Below are positions 7,137 through 15,974 of a stretch of DNA of 64,000 nt, in pieces. Where the stretch lies: assembly GCA_964531025.1 (NCBI GenBank), contig CAZHDY010000001.1:1-64000 (forward strand). The letters run 5' to 3'. Origin of the DNA: CALMEC01 sp964531025 (GTDB taxonomy: Bacteria > Actinomycetota > Thermoleophilia > Miltoncostaeales > Miltoncostaeaceae). A program made the translations under genes and the position numbers. Each line of letters opens with the position of its first letter. Within the stretch, counting starts at the first letter, position 1. The notes under the pieces were generated by a model that saw only the letters and a program-made list of their open reading frames with translations, did no database searches and had not been told where the DNA came from.

Positions 7137-7817
7137 ATGGCATCACCCCGACGGACCCCGCTGGCCCATCAGGTGGCTGACGACCTCGTTGCACGCATCC
7201 GTGACGGTGAGTGGGAGGTCGGTGAGCGTCTGCCCGGTGAGATGCGGCTGGCGGCGGACCTGGGCGTGGGCCGCTCGACGATTCGTGAGGCCGTGCGACA
7301 GCTGGTGGGGCGGGGGATGCTCTCCTCACGCCAGGGGGCAGGTGTCTTCCTCGTGTCCCGTGAGGGAGGTGGGTCCTGGGAGACCGCACTCCGCGACGCC
7401 AACATCGTTGCCGTCGTCGAGGCGCGCATGGCCATCGAGGTCGAGGCCGCGGCCCTCGCAGCGCGACGCCGGACGACCGACGATGTCCGTACGATCCGGC
7501 GTGCGCTCGAGGAGCGCGGGCGACGTCGATCCGGTGGGATCGATCTGGTCGATGTCGACATGACACTCCATCGCAGCATCGTGGCCGCGGCGCACAACAC
7601 GGTTCTCCTGGGCCTCTTCGACGGATTCGTCCTGCGGATGCGCGAAGCCATGATCGACGTGGTGCAGGCGCGCCCGGATTTCGATCGCGACGAGGACCAC
7701 GCCCTCCACGTCGATCTGGTGGAGGCGATCGTCGCCGGTGACGACGCCGCTGCAGCGCGTCTGGCCCGGTCGCACCTCAGGTCATTGCGGGAGCGCTTCG
7801 ATCCTTCGTCCGGGTGA
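7137..7817 (+). CDS. GntR-family (FadR/FCD subfamily) transcriptional regulator
   Basis: A 226-aa two-domain regulator. The N-terminal winged helix (~5-70) has the GntR signature GEWEVGERLPGEMRLAADLG, then VGRSTIREAVRQLVGRGML and the wing RQGAGVFLV. The C-terminal all-helical FCD domain (~90-220) shows the metal/ligand ligands Asp and His of DMTLHRSIVAAAHN plus later His residues (DHALHVDLVEAI and RSHL). FCD regulators sense small organic acids or their relatives; the effector here is unknown. The divergent position relative to leuA and the perfect palindrome between them make leuA a plausible target in addition to autoregulation. The start is ATG 7137, or GTG 7134 one codon upstream. Confidence 0.92.
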   Translation: MASPRRTPLAHQVADDLVARIRDGEWEVGERLPGEMRLAADLGVGRSTIREAVRQLVGRGMLSSRQGAGVFLVSREGGGSWETALRDANIVAVVEARMAIEVEAAALAARRRTTDDVRTIRRALEERGRRRSGGIDLVDVDMTLHRSIVAAAHNTVLLGLFDGFVLRMREAMIDVVQARPDFDRDEDHALHVDLVEAIVAGDDAAAARLARSHLRSLRERFDPSSG

Positions 7818-8277
7818 TGTCCGTCCGGGAACGCCGTGCGATATCGCGTCGGTGTGGACACGGAGCGGTTACTCGTCCGAGCGACGGTTATGAACGGATG
7901 TCTGTGAGGTTCTCGAAGGATTCCCGCTTCCTTTTGTCGTATACGCCTCGGGCATACCGGTTCCGGGCCCTTCCAAAGGCCCTCCATCGTCCGATCCCAT
8001 CGGGTTTAATCCCGTGCTATCGGTGTCATGGTGACGCGATTTCGGGTGTTCGACGGCGATATTCCGAATCGAGTCGATCCGGAAATCGGGGCTAAAGGTT
8101 TGACATCGGTATGCCGAAAAGGCGGTATCCATCATTTTATCCGAGGGCGTACGACGTATGGGGACGTGTCGTACGGAACCACCTCGGGTCTTGCGAACGG
8201 TCACACACCTGACTGACAGCGGACCTCCCAGCCGCCGACGGTCACCCAATCAGGACAAATAGACAGAGGACATCGTC
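7818..8277. other. Lower-G+C intergenic region upstream of the giant DUF11 gene
   Basis: About 460 bp, visibly less G+C-rich than the surroundings, with no supportable gene. It contains scattered inverted repeats: GGCATACCG (7951-7959) versus CGGTATGCC (8107-8115), and CGGG/CCCG around TTTAAT near 8006. TTGACA at 8100-8105 could be a -35 box, but the matching -10 is weak (GGTATC, 18-bp spacer). This is the likely regulatory region of the 7.3-kb gene that follows. Confidence 0.55.
8148..8175. promoter_or_regulatory. Perfect inverted repeat upstream of the DUF11 gene
   Basis: CGTACGAC (8148-8155) and GTCGTACG (8168-8175) are an exact 8-bp inverted repeat separated by 12 bp. It lies about 100 bp before the TTG start and just downstream of the possible TTGACA. 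It may be an operator or a leader hairpin; no T-run follows. Confidence 0.4.
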
Positions 8278-11200
8278 TTGGACCTCCACGAGCACATGCC
8301 AACACCTCCCATCGGCGGCGCTTCGTCAGCGGACCCCGGTCGCAGACCACGGGTCAGTCATCTTTGGCGATATCTGACCCGCGCGATCGTCGCGCTCGCC
8401 GTCCTCGGTGGCGCGGCGTCGGCGTCGGCTGTCAGCGTCACGAAGGAGACGGAGGGCACCGTCCTGCACGGCGCGGTGACGCCCGTCACGGTCACCGTCG
8501 AGGGAGACGGAGGGCCGCCGTACCTCTACAACCTCACCATCCGCGATGTCCTTCCCCGGGGTGTGGTCTTCGCGTCGGGTCCTGCGCCGAGCCAGACCAT
8601 CAACCTCCCCGATGGGAGCACGGTGCTCGTGTGGTCCAACCTCACCGACGTCTCGCCGGCGTCAACCTACGTGCACCGGTACAACGTCCGTCACATCGAC
8701 CCGGTTCCGCCGACGGTCGGCTTCGACGTCGGTCAGCCCTTCACAAACACGGCGCAGGGTCTGCTGAACAGCAACCCGCGCATCGTCCCGCAGGTGAACG
8801 GCACGACCGGTGTCGCTGTCGCAGGAACCTGGACGCACCAGGACACCGATAACGCGGTCACGACGCCCGTCGCGCTCGAGATCACCAAGGAGGAGCCCTC
8901 GCCCGAGGGTGAGATCCTCCGCGGTCTCCACAACCACGAGACGACCGTCACCGTCAACGTCCGGGCCAACCACGTCCGCGGCGTCACCGGCGTCGTGGTC
9001 GACGACTACCTGCCCGCCAACTTCGAGTTCCTCGGATGCGGCAACCTGGACAACACCCCCGGCGGTGCCGTGGAGTATCCCGGTGCCCCGCGCCTCGACA
9101 CCAGCGTCTCGCCGGTCACGCCGTGCGCGATGCCCGCACTCGTCGAGACCGTGAACATCGATCCCGACGGCCCGGGTCCGCTTCCCGCCGGCGTCTACAC
9201 GCACGTCCGCTGGACGAGCGTCCAGATCCCGACGCTGGGAACGATGGCTCCCGGTGCCGTCGTCACCTTCAACTACCGCGCCGGTGTGCCACTCCGCGAG
9301 AACACCACGACGTGGAACGGTGGCACGGCCCCGGCCACCAACGGCCCGCAGGCTGCCAACCTCGACAACAACAACGGCCCGCTTACGACCGACGAGCAGG
9401 CGATCCGCAGTCCCGCAACGGCGACCGGCACGTACCAGCCGGCCAACGGCGGCCCGACGGTCCAGTCGAGCGACGAGGACGTCCTCGAGCGCACCGCCGA
9501 GGACGTGCGGATGCGGAAGTCCGTGAACCCGACGATCGTCCAGAACGGCGACATCGCCAACTTCTCGATCATCATCGACACGTCGGAGTACAACAACGCG
9601 TCGAACGTCGTCGTCACCGACACCATGCCGAACGGCATGTGCCCGCTCGGCTCGGTGAACCACGAGAACCCGACACAGGTCAACCCCGACGAGTGTTACC
9701 CAACCGGCGCAACACCCAGCCCGGCCTATGGGCCTGTCGTCGAGAACACCGACGGCACGTTCACGATCATCTGGAACATCGCGTCCATCAACGCGAGCGG
9801 CACGCAGACCATCACCTACCCGGCCCGCGTTCGCCGCTACTACCAGAACAACTTCCAGAACGACCTCAACAGCCCGGTCCTGGCCAACGACGGTATGAAC
9901 AACACCGTCGCCCTCACCGCCATGGTGAACGGTCAGGCGATCACCGGGATCAACGATCCTCCGCACCAGGTTCCCGACGCCAGCTCGGCCGGTGTCCGCA
10001 TCACTTCGCCGGCAATCGACAAGAAGGTCTCGAACCACCAGCCCTCGATGGCGTGCGATGGCACCGAGATCTACTCTGACGGTCTGGCCACCGGTCAGTA
10101 CCGCCGCGGTGACCGCGTCTGCTTCGAGCTTCGCGCCACCTTCCCGACGAACGCCTTCACCGGTGACGTCCGTATCGCGGACTTCCTGCCGCCGGGTGTC
10201 GTGCTCGAGGGCTGGGACTACATCGATCCCGGCACCGTGCACACCTCCGGGACGTGGAATGCCGACACCGCCACTGCGGGCGTGGTCGAGTGGGTCCGCG
10301 CCGCGGACACCACCGTCCCGGACACCGGCCACCGCTTCGCCGTCCGCCTGCGGGCCATCGTGGCCAACGACTCGACGGTGCCGCCCGGTCACATCGCCGG
10401 AAACCTGATGAAGCTGAGCTCGGAGAACACCCCGGGCCAGACCTTCCCGCTGCGTGACCAGGTCGACTTCGAGATCACCCAGCCCCGCGTCACCCTCGAC
10501 AAGGACATCACCCAGGTCAACGGCGGCGCCCCCACTGGGACGCCTCCGACCGTCCAGGGCGGTGACCTGATCGACTACCGCGTCCGGCCCTTCAACGCCA
10601 GCTCGATCCCCGTCGTCAACGCGGAGATCTGGGACAACCTCCCGCCCGGCGTCATGTGCGCGAACGTCTCGAACATCGTCCCGGCAGCGCAGAGCTGCAC
10701 CGACGTGGCCGGTCACGGCCGGATCATCTGGACCGGTGTCTCGATCCCGGCCAACGGGAACGCGACCCTGACCTACCGGGTCACCTTCCCGCAGACGTAC
10801 GCGCCGTTCTCGGTGCACACCAACACTGCGGGTGTCCGGCAGTTCGACGCCGCCACCAACCGCGGCGGGAACTACACGTACATCCCGCTGAGCAACATCG
10901 ACCCGACCCAGCTTGCCCTCACACCCAATGAGAATCGCGGTTTCACCAACCGTGCCGACGACACCCAGCAGGTGCGGGTCCGTGACATCGGGATCGTCAA
11001 GACACGTGTCTCGACGTCCCTGAACGAGACCGGCAACGACAACGACCAGGCCACCCCCGGTGAGACGATCCGCTATCGGATCACGACGACCATCCCCGAT
11101 GGCGTCACCATCACCAACGGGCGGATCACCGACACCATGGGCGCGAACCAGACCCGTACGGGCACCGGCGCTCCCACGGCGACCGTGAACGGTGGGGCGC

Positions 11201-14200
11201 TCCCCGCGGGCTGGGACTTCGAGCCGAGCACGCTCGAGGTCACCCTTCCGAGCCCGCTCACGATCCCCGACGGCACCGGTGACACCACCGTCGTCGTCGA
11301 GTTCGAGGCGATCGTGCAGCCGGCGGCCGGCGCCACCCGGACCAACCAGGGCAGCGTGCACTGGACCCTGGACGGCACCACCCGCAGGCGGAACTCGGAC
11401 ATCTCCACCCCGATCATCCGTCCGACCCTGACCATCGCGAAGTCCACCGACCTCGGCGCATCCAGCCCGACCCCCGGTGGCTACGTCACCTACACCCTCA
11501 CCGTGAGGAACACGGGATCGTCCCGTGCACACGACAACGTCGTCCTCGACACGCTGCCGGCGAACGTCCGTCCGGTGGACGCGAGTAACAACCCACTTCC
11601 GGTGGGTATCGCGCCCGTCCCGTGTCCGACGACAGCCAACCCGACCAACAGTGCGCCCGCAGCTGCCTGTCCCACCGTCACCGGTGCTAACCCCGGTCAG
11701 CAGCAGGCCGCCGCCAGCCCGCGGCAGATCCAGTGGCAGATCCCGATCATCGAGGTCGGCGCCACGGTCAACCTGCGCTACCGCGTCCAGCTGCCCACGG
11801 ACGAGATCGCCAGCCAGCCGCTCACCAACACGGCGACGGTCAACGGCGACAGCCACCCGGGCAACAACCCCAACCAGTCCACCACGAGCAGCAACACCAG
11901 CCACACCCTGACGTGGGCCGAGCCCACCATCCAGAAGGCCGTGACCCCGAACCAGCGGGTCGTGGGCGGTACGGTCCAGTACACGCTGACCGTGGTGGTG
12001 CCCCGGGGAGTCCGCAACTTCGACTCCGTGATCGCCGACCGGCTTCCGGACGGCATGAGCTGGGTCTCCTACGACTCCGCCACCTGTTCCGCGGGCTGTG
12101 ACCCCGGTGACAACCTCAACTCGATCACGACGATCAACCCTGCCCCGCAGGCCAACGGTTCGGTGCTGATCGGGTGGTGGCTCAACGACATCGTGCCCAG
12201 CACGCAGGCGAGGACGCTCACGCTCACCTACACCGCGCGTGTCGACACGACGTACGAGGGCACGGGCACCCCGGTCCCCGGTGGTGCGGTCCTGACGAAC
12301 CTGGCCCAGCTGCAGTGGAGCACGACGGACGGCGGGAACACGCCGCCCAGCACACCGCCCGCGCCGGGTCCCGACACCTCGACGACGACCCCGACGGTCA
12401 GTCAGAACGTCACGGTCATCCGTCCGCAGGTCGTGATGAACAAGCACGTCAGCTGCAACGGGGGGACGGACCCCGGTCCGCTGGGTCCCGACACCAGCGA
12501 CGAGTGCAACACCGAGGTGACGAACGATCCGTTCACCTACACCATCTCGGTGCGCAACACCGGTACGTCGACGGCACACGACGTGATCGTCAACGACGTC
12601 ACGCCGGCCACCCTCCGGGACTTCACCATGGGCGCGCTGCCCGCCGGTGTGACCCCGGTGGACGTCTCGGCTCCGGACTTCCAGTGGAGGATCGCCGAGC
12701 TTCCGGTCAACACGACGGTGAACATCACGTACACCGCGCGCTGGCTTGACTCGGCGCAGCTTCCGAACACCGCAACGGCCGTCAACACGGCGAGCGTGCC
12801 CTCGTACTTCGGTGCGACGGAGGCGGAACGCAATCCGGCTCCGGGTGCGTATCCCAACTACACCGACGGCGGCTCTGACGTCGTCACCCTGCGCGCGCTG
12901 TTCCCGAACGTGGTCCTCAACAAGACGACCGGATCGGGCGCGGAGAGCGGCACGGCCGAGGTGAACCAGCCGTTCACCTGGCGGATCACCGTCCAGAACA
13001 CCTCGAGCACGGTCGCCCGCAACGTGATCGTCCGCGACACGCTGCCCCCGAACTGGACCTTCGAGGCCGGTTCGACCTCCATCTCGGTGGACACCACGCC
13101 GCCGAGCAACCTTTCGATCACCCCGACCGTCTCCGGTCAGAACCTGACCTGGACGACCGGGTACAACCTGCCCGCCGGCCGCACCATGACGGTGACGTTC
13201 CAGGCCCGTCCCACGACGGCCGTCCTGGATGACGCTCCGCCGCGGACGTACGTCAACACGGCGTCGTCCACGGTTCAGGACGGACAGGGCAACACCGGCA
13301 ACCAGACCGGTCCCTACGACAACGGTCCCGACACCGCGTCGGCCACCGTCGCACTTCCTGAGCCGTCCATCAGCAAGATCCCGGACGACCTCCCGGTGAA
13401 CGCCGGACAGGCGAATGTGCCGTTCCAGATCCTGGCAGGGAACCTCAGCGGTACCGTGGACCTTCGCAACGCACAGGTCACGGACGTGCTCCCCGCCGGA
13501 ACATCGTTCGACGCCGGAAGCGCGACGGTGGCGGTGTGCACCGCGCCGACGGTCTGTGCCGCGCCCACCGCGATCGTTCCGACGGTCGCCGGGCAGACAC
13601 TGACCTTCGACGTCGGGACCATTGCGGCGGCCCGTGCCGTGCGGATCGACTACACCGTCACGGTCGCAAGCCCGCAGGTCAACGGCACGCGACTCGTCAA
13701 CACCGCTCGCCTGACCGCGACCGAGATTCCGACTTCGGCGAACATCACCGATGACGGAAGCCTCATCGTGGGCTCGGCTCCGGTGTGGGGTTCGACGACG
13801 ATCAAGACGTCGACCCCGGTGACGGGTTCGGAGGTTGCTCCGGCCTCGAACATCGAGTACCGGATTGCCTACGAGAACACCGGTAACGCTAACGCGACCC
13901 AGGTCGTCCTCACGGACGAGATCCCGACGAACTCGACGTACGTCGCCGGGAGCACATCCACCAACGGCTCCGCCACCGTCAGCTACCGCGTCGGCGGCAC
14001 CTTCCAGCCGGCCGAGCCGGCCGACGCATCCAGCGTCGAGGCCGTCCGCTGGACGATCCCGACGGTCAACGCCGGCACCGGAGGCTTCCAGACCTTCAGC
14101 GTCCGCGTGAACCAGCCGCTGCCGGACGGCACACGGATCCTCAACCTGGCGAGCATCACCTCGAACGAGACCCCGACGCCGAAGGAGTTCGGCCCGGACC

Positions 14201-15564
14201 CGTTCGACCCGTCGATCCCGACGGAGCACATCGTGAGAAGCGCACCCGACCTGTCGCTCACGAAGGCGGTCGATCGGACGAGCATCGAGCTCTCCCGTGA
14301 GGCCAACCGACTGACGTACACGCTGCGGCTCGCGAACACGGGCAACGCCGACGCCACCGACGTGACGGTGGAGGACACCATCCCGACAGGGACCACCCTC
14401 CACTCGATCAACGATGGCGGCGCCGCGGTCACGTGTTCGACGGACCCGGGCACCCCCGGATTCACCTTCGGTCCGTGCCCGACCGACCTCAGCACGGTCA
14501 CGCGCATCCGCTGGTCGTACCCGGTCGTCGAGACGCAGAACACCTCTCCGTCGTCGACCCCGCGTGCTCCCCGTGAGATGGGCTTCACGGTCAACATCAC
14601 CCTTCCCACCGTGAACGGTGCGACGGTGACCAACAAGGCCGACTTCGACTCCGAGGAGACCCCTCCGGGCGAGTCGAACGAGGTCACGACCGTCATCCGG
14701 TCCAACCCGCGGATCACCCTGAACAAGAACCTCTCGACGGGTGTGGTCCAGCCGGGTGGGGAGATCTCCTACCTGCTCCAGGCAACCAACGGCGGCACCG
14801 CTATGGCGACGAACTCCGTCATCAGCGACGAGATTCCCACCGGCACGCGGTACGTGGCCGGAAGCGCGACGGGAACCCCGAGCTTCCGTGTGGGCGGCGC
14901 ATGGCAGACGACGGAGCCGGCGGACGCCGCCACCGTCGAGGCCCTACGCTGGGAGATCGGCACCATGGAGATCGACGCATCGGTGAGCGTCGGCTTCCGC
15001 GTCGTGGTCCCTGCCGAGGTTCCGCGGTCGTTCACGGAGGTCCTGAACACCGGGTCGTACTCCAGCGACCAGGGCGGTATCACCAGCAACCGGGTCCGCA
15101 CCGAGGTGCCGCACCCGCCGCTGCCTCCGGGACGCACCGTCCTCTCGATTCGCAAGGTCGCCCTGACACGGACCCCCCGTGCCGGTACGGTCATGAAGTG
15201 GCGGATCGAGGTCCGCAACCGCGGACGGGTCGCCGCACAGAACGTCCGGGTCTGTGACCCGCTGCCCCGAGCGCTGACGCTGGCACGTCCCAACGTCCGC
15301 ATCGAGCGCACGGGAGCCGGCCGTCGCACGTACTCCAACGCGCGACTGCGGATGACCCGTGGCCAGGCCTGCCTGACCATCCCGACCCTCGCGGTCGGAC
15401 AGACGGCACGGTTCACGATCCAGACCAGGATCGCCCGTACCGTCGCGGGCCGTCTGCGCAACCCCGTTCGTGCCACCGCCTCCAACGCCGACCTGGTCTC
15501 GGCCTCGGCTGTGGTGCTCACGCGACGGGCCCTCGGTCTGCAGACTCCCGCCGTCACGGGGTAG
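8278..15564 (+). CDS. Giant secreted protein with about 15 DUF11-like repeats
   Basis: 2428 aa. Start TTG 8278 is preferred because AGAGGA lies just upstream; the next in-frame ATG (8296) has no such site. A signal peptide is visible at ~30-52 (RAIVALAVLGGAASASA, cleavage before VSV). The mature chain is a string of about 15 immunoglobulin-like DUF11 units of ~120-200 residues. Each begins with an x(I/L)xK pattern (LEITKEE, LTIAKST, PTIQKAV, VVLNKTT, LSIRKVA), continues with YTLTVRNTG, and ends in a DTLPxGV-type turn followed by an NTA segment. Such repeats occur in surface-layer, adhesin and filament proteins. There is no LPxTG motif, transmembrane tail or SLH domain; the C-terminus is basic. 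How it is held on the cell is unknown. It is monocistronic and closed by a strong terminator. Confidence 0.9.
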   Translation: MDLHEHMPTPPIGGASSADPGRRPRVSHLWRYLTRAIVALAVLGGAASASAVSVTKETEGTVLHGAVTPVTVTVEGDGGPPYLYNLTIRDVLPRGVVFASGPAPSQTINLPDGSTVLVWSNLTDVSPASTYVHRYNVRHIDPVPPTVGFDVGQPFTNTAQGLLNSNPRIVPQVNGTTGVAVAGTWTHQDTDNAVTTPVALEITKEEPSPEGEILRGLHNHETTVTVNVRANHVRGVTGVVVDDYLPANFEFLGCGNLDNTPGGAVEYPGAPRLDTSVSPVTPCAMPALVETVNIDPDGPGPLPAGVYTHVRWTSVQIPTLGTMAPGAVVTFNYRAGVPLRENTTTWNGGTAPATNGPQAANLDNNNGPLTTDEQAIRSPATATGTYQPANGGPTVQSSDEDVLERTAEDVRMRKSVNPTIVQNGDIANFSIIIDTSEYNNASNVVVTDTMPNGMCPLGSVNHENPTQVNPDECYPTGATPSPAYGPVVENTDGTFTIIWNIASINASGTQTITYPARVRRYYQNNFQNDLNSPVLANDGMNNTVALTAMVNGQAITGINDPPHQVPDASSAGVRITSPAIDKKVSNHQPSMACDGTEIYSDGLATGQYRRGDRVCFELRATFPTNAFTGDVRIADFLPPGVVLEGWDYIDPGTVHTSGTWNADTATAGVVEWVRAADTTVPDTGHRFAVRLRAIVANDSTVPPGHIAGNLMKLSSENTPGQTFPLRDQVDFEITQPRVTLDKDITQVNGGAPTGTPPTVQGGDLIDYRVRPFNASSIPVVNAEIWDNLPPGVMCANVSNIVPAAQSCTDVAGHGRIIWTGVSIPANGNATLTYRVTFPQTYAPFSVHTNTAGVRQFDAATNRGGNYTYIPLSNIDPTQLALTPNENRGFTNRADDTQQVRVRDIGIVKTRVSTSLNETGNDNDQATPGETIRYRITTTIPDGVTITNGRITDTMGANQTRTGTGAPTATVNGGALPAGWDFEPSTLEVTLPSPLTIPDGTGDTTVVVEFEAIVQPAAGATRTNQGSVHWTLDGTTRRRNSDISTPIIRPTLTIAKSTDLGASSPTPGGYVTYTLTVRNTGSSRAHDNVVLDTLPANVRPVDASNNPLPVGIAPVPCPTTANPTNSAPAAACPTVTGANPGQQQAAASPRQIQWQIPIIEVGATVNLRYRVQLPTDEIASQPLTNTATVNGDSHPGNNPNQSTTSSNTSHTLTWAEPTIQKAVTPNQRVVGGTVQYTLTVVVPRGVRNFDSVIADRLPDGMSWVSYDSATCSAGCDPGDNLNSITTINPAPQANGSVLIGWWLNDIVPSTQARTLTLTYTARVDTTYEGTGTPVPGGAVLTNLAQLQWSTTDGGNTPPSTPPAPGPDTSTTTPTVSQNVTVIRPQVVMNKHVSCNGGTDPGPLGPDTSDECNTEVTNDPFTYTISVRNTGTSTAHDVIVNDVTPATLRDFTMGALPAGVTPVDVSAPDFQWRIAELPVNTTVNITYTARWLDSAQLPNTATAVNTASVPSYFGATEAERNPAPGAYPNYTDGGSDVVTLRALFPNVVLNKTTGSGAESGTAEVNQPFTWRITVQNTSSTVARNVIVRDTLPPNWTFEAGSTSISVDTTPPSNLSITPTVSGQNLTWTTGYNLPAGRTMTVTFQARPTTAVLDDAPPRTYVNTASSTVQDGQGNTGNQTGPYDNGPDTASATVALPEPSISKIPDDLPVNAGQANVPFQILAGNLSGTVDLRNAQVTDVLPAGTSFDAGSATVAVCTAPTVCAAPTAIVPTVAGQTLTFDVGTIAAARAVRIDYTVTVASPQVNGTRLVNTARLTATEIPTSANITDDGSLIVGSAPVWGSTTIKTSTPVTGSEVAPASNIEYRIAYENTGNANATQVVLTDEIPTNSTYVAGSTSTNGSATVSYRVGGTFQPAEPADASSVEAVRWTIPTVNAGTGGFQTFSVRVNQPLPDGTRILNLASITSNETPTPKEFGPDPFDPSIPTEHIVRSAPDLSLTKAVDRTSIELSREANRLTYTLRLANTGNADATDVTVEDTIPTGTTLHSINDGGAAVTCSTDPGTPGFTFGPCPTDLSTVTRIRWSYPVVETQNTSPSSTPRAPREMGFTVNITLPTVNGATVTNKADFDSEETPPGESNEVTTVIRSNPRITLNKNLSTGVVQPGGEISYLLQATNGGTAMATNSVISDEIPTGTRYVAGSATGTPSFRVGGAWQTTEPADAATVEALRWEIGTMEIDASVSVGFRVVVPAEVPRSFTEVLNTGSYSSDQGGITSNRVRTEVPHPPLPPGRTVLSIRKVALTRTPRAGTVMKWRIEVRNRGRVAAQNVRVCDPLPRALTLARPNVRIERTGAGRRTYSNARLRMTRGQACLTIPTLAVGQTARFTIQTRIARTVAGRLRNPVRATASNADLVSASAVVLTRRALGLQTPAVTG

Positions 15565-15592
15565 TCACGGAGATACATCACCGCGTCCGGGT

Positions 15593-15625
15593 GAAGGGCG
15601 GTCGCTTCGGCGGCCGCCCTTTCAC
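15593..15625 (+). terminator. Intrinsic terminator after the DUF11 gene
   Basis: GAAGGGCGGTCGC and GCGGCCGCCCTTTC form a ~12-bp stem capped by the stable TTCG tetraloop. It starts 28 nt after the stop codon and is followed by a short T/A-rich run (CACATTTC). Confidence 0.85.
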
Positions 15626-15875
15626 ATTTCATGGCGGGTGTCGCGGTGAGGCGAGGCCCATCAGGCGGATCCCATCGACTACCGCGTACGCAGTCTCGCT
15701 TCCATCAGGAAGGCCTTCCGGGTAGGTGCCCTGCAGCATCCGGGGAAGCGTTCGTCGTCATTGACGCCGACACTCCTCGATACTATGATCACAAACCGAC
15801 ACGGCGGCGCCGATCCAGGCGACCGGGGGGCGACTGCCTCCGAGCGGTTGACGCCACGGCGGAGGGAGACATCGG
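15626..15875. other. Intergenic region carrying the promoter of the acyl-CoA dehydrogenase unit
   Basis: Outside the promoter at 15761-15789 I see no supportable gene, RNA or repeat. About 85 bp of leader lies between the predicted transcription start and the 32-codon ORF at 15876. Confidence 0.5.
15761..15789 (+). promoter_or_regulatory. Sigma-70-type promoter of the acyl-CoA dehydrogenase unit
   Basis: TTGACG (15761-15766), a 17-bp spacer and TATGAT (15784-15789) form the best housekeeping promoter in the window. Transcription should begin near 15796, leaving about 80 nt of leader before the small ORF at 15876. Confidence 0.7.
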
Positions 15876-15974
15876 ATGATCAGTTCGTATGACCGACACA
15901 CCGGGAGGGCCGGGATCGACGTGGGCGTCGTCCGGCGCCCGGGGACGGCTGCCGGCGCCGGGGTGACCCGATGA
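15876..15974 (+). CDS. Short 32-codon ORF coupled to the acyl-CoA dehydrogenase
   Basis: The ATG at 15876 is preceded at ideal distance by the strong site GGAGGGAG, and the frame encodes 32 residues (MISSYDRHTGRAGIDVG and onward) before a TGA that overlaps the dehydrogenase ATG as ATGA. The downstream gene has no good site of its own, so this ORF probably delivers ribosomes to it. The peptide is basic and Gly-rich with no recognised domain. Whether it is functional or only a coupling device cannot be told. Confidence 0.5.
   Translation: MISSYDRHTGRAGIDVGVVRRPGTAAGAGVTR

Noticed and set aside
8662..14403. Very long open frame on the strand opposite the DUF11 gene
   Set aside because: It is a by-product of C-rich third positions in the plus-strand gene. 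The product is Arg/Gly/Asp/Val-rich with no domain, start site or promoter.
15631..15879. 82-codon open frame upstream of the acyl-CoA dehydrogenase
   Set aside because: It runs across the sigma-70-type promoter, is Arg-rich and lacks a ribosome site. The 32-codon frame at 15876 is better supported.
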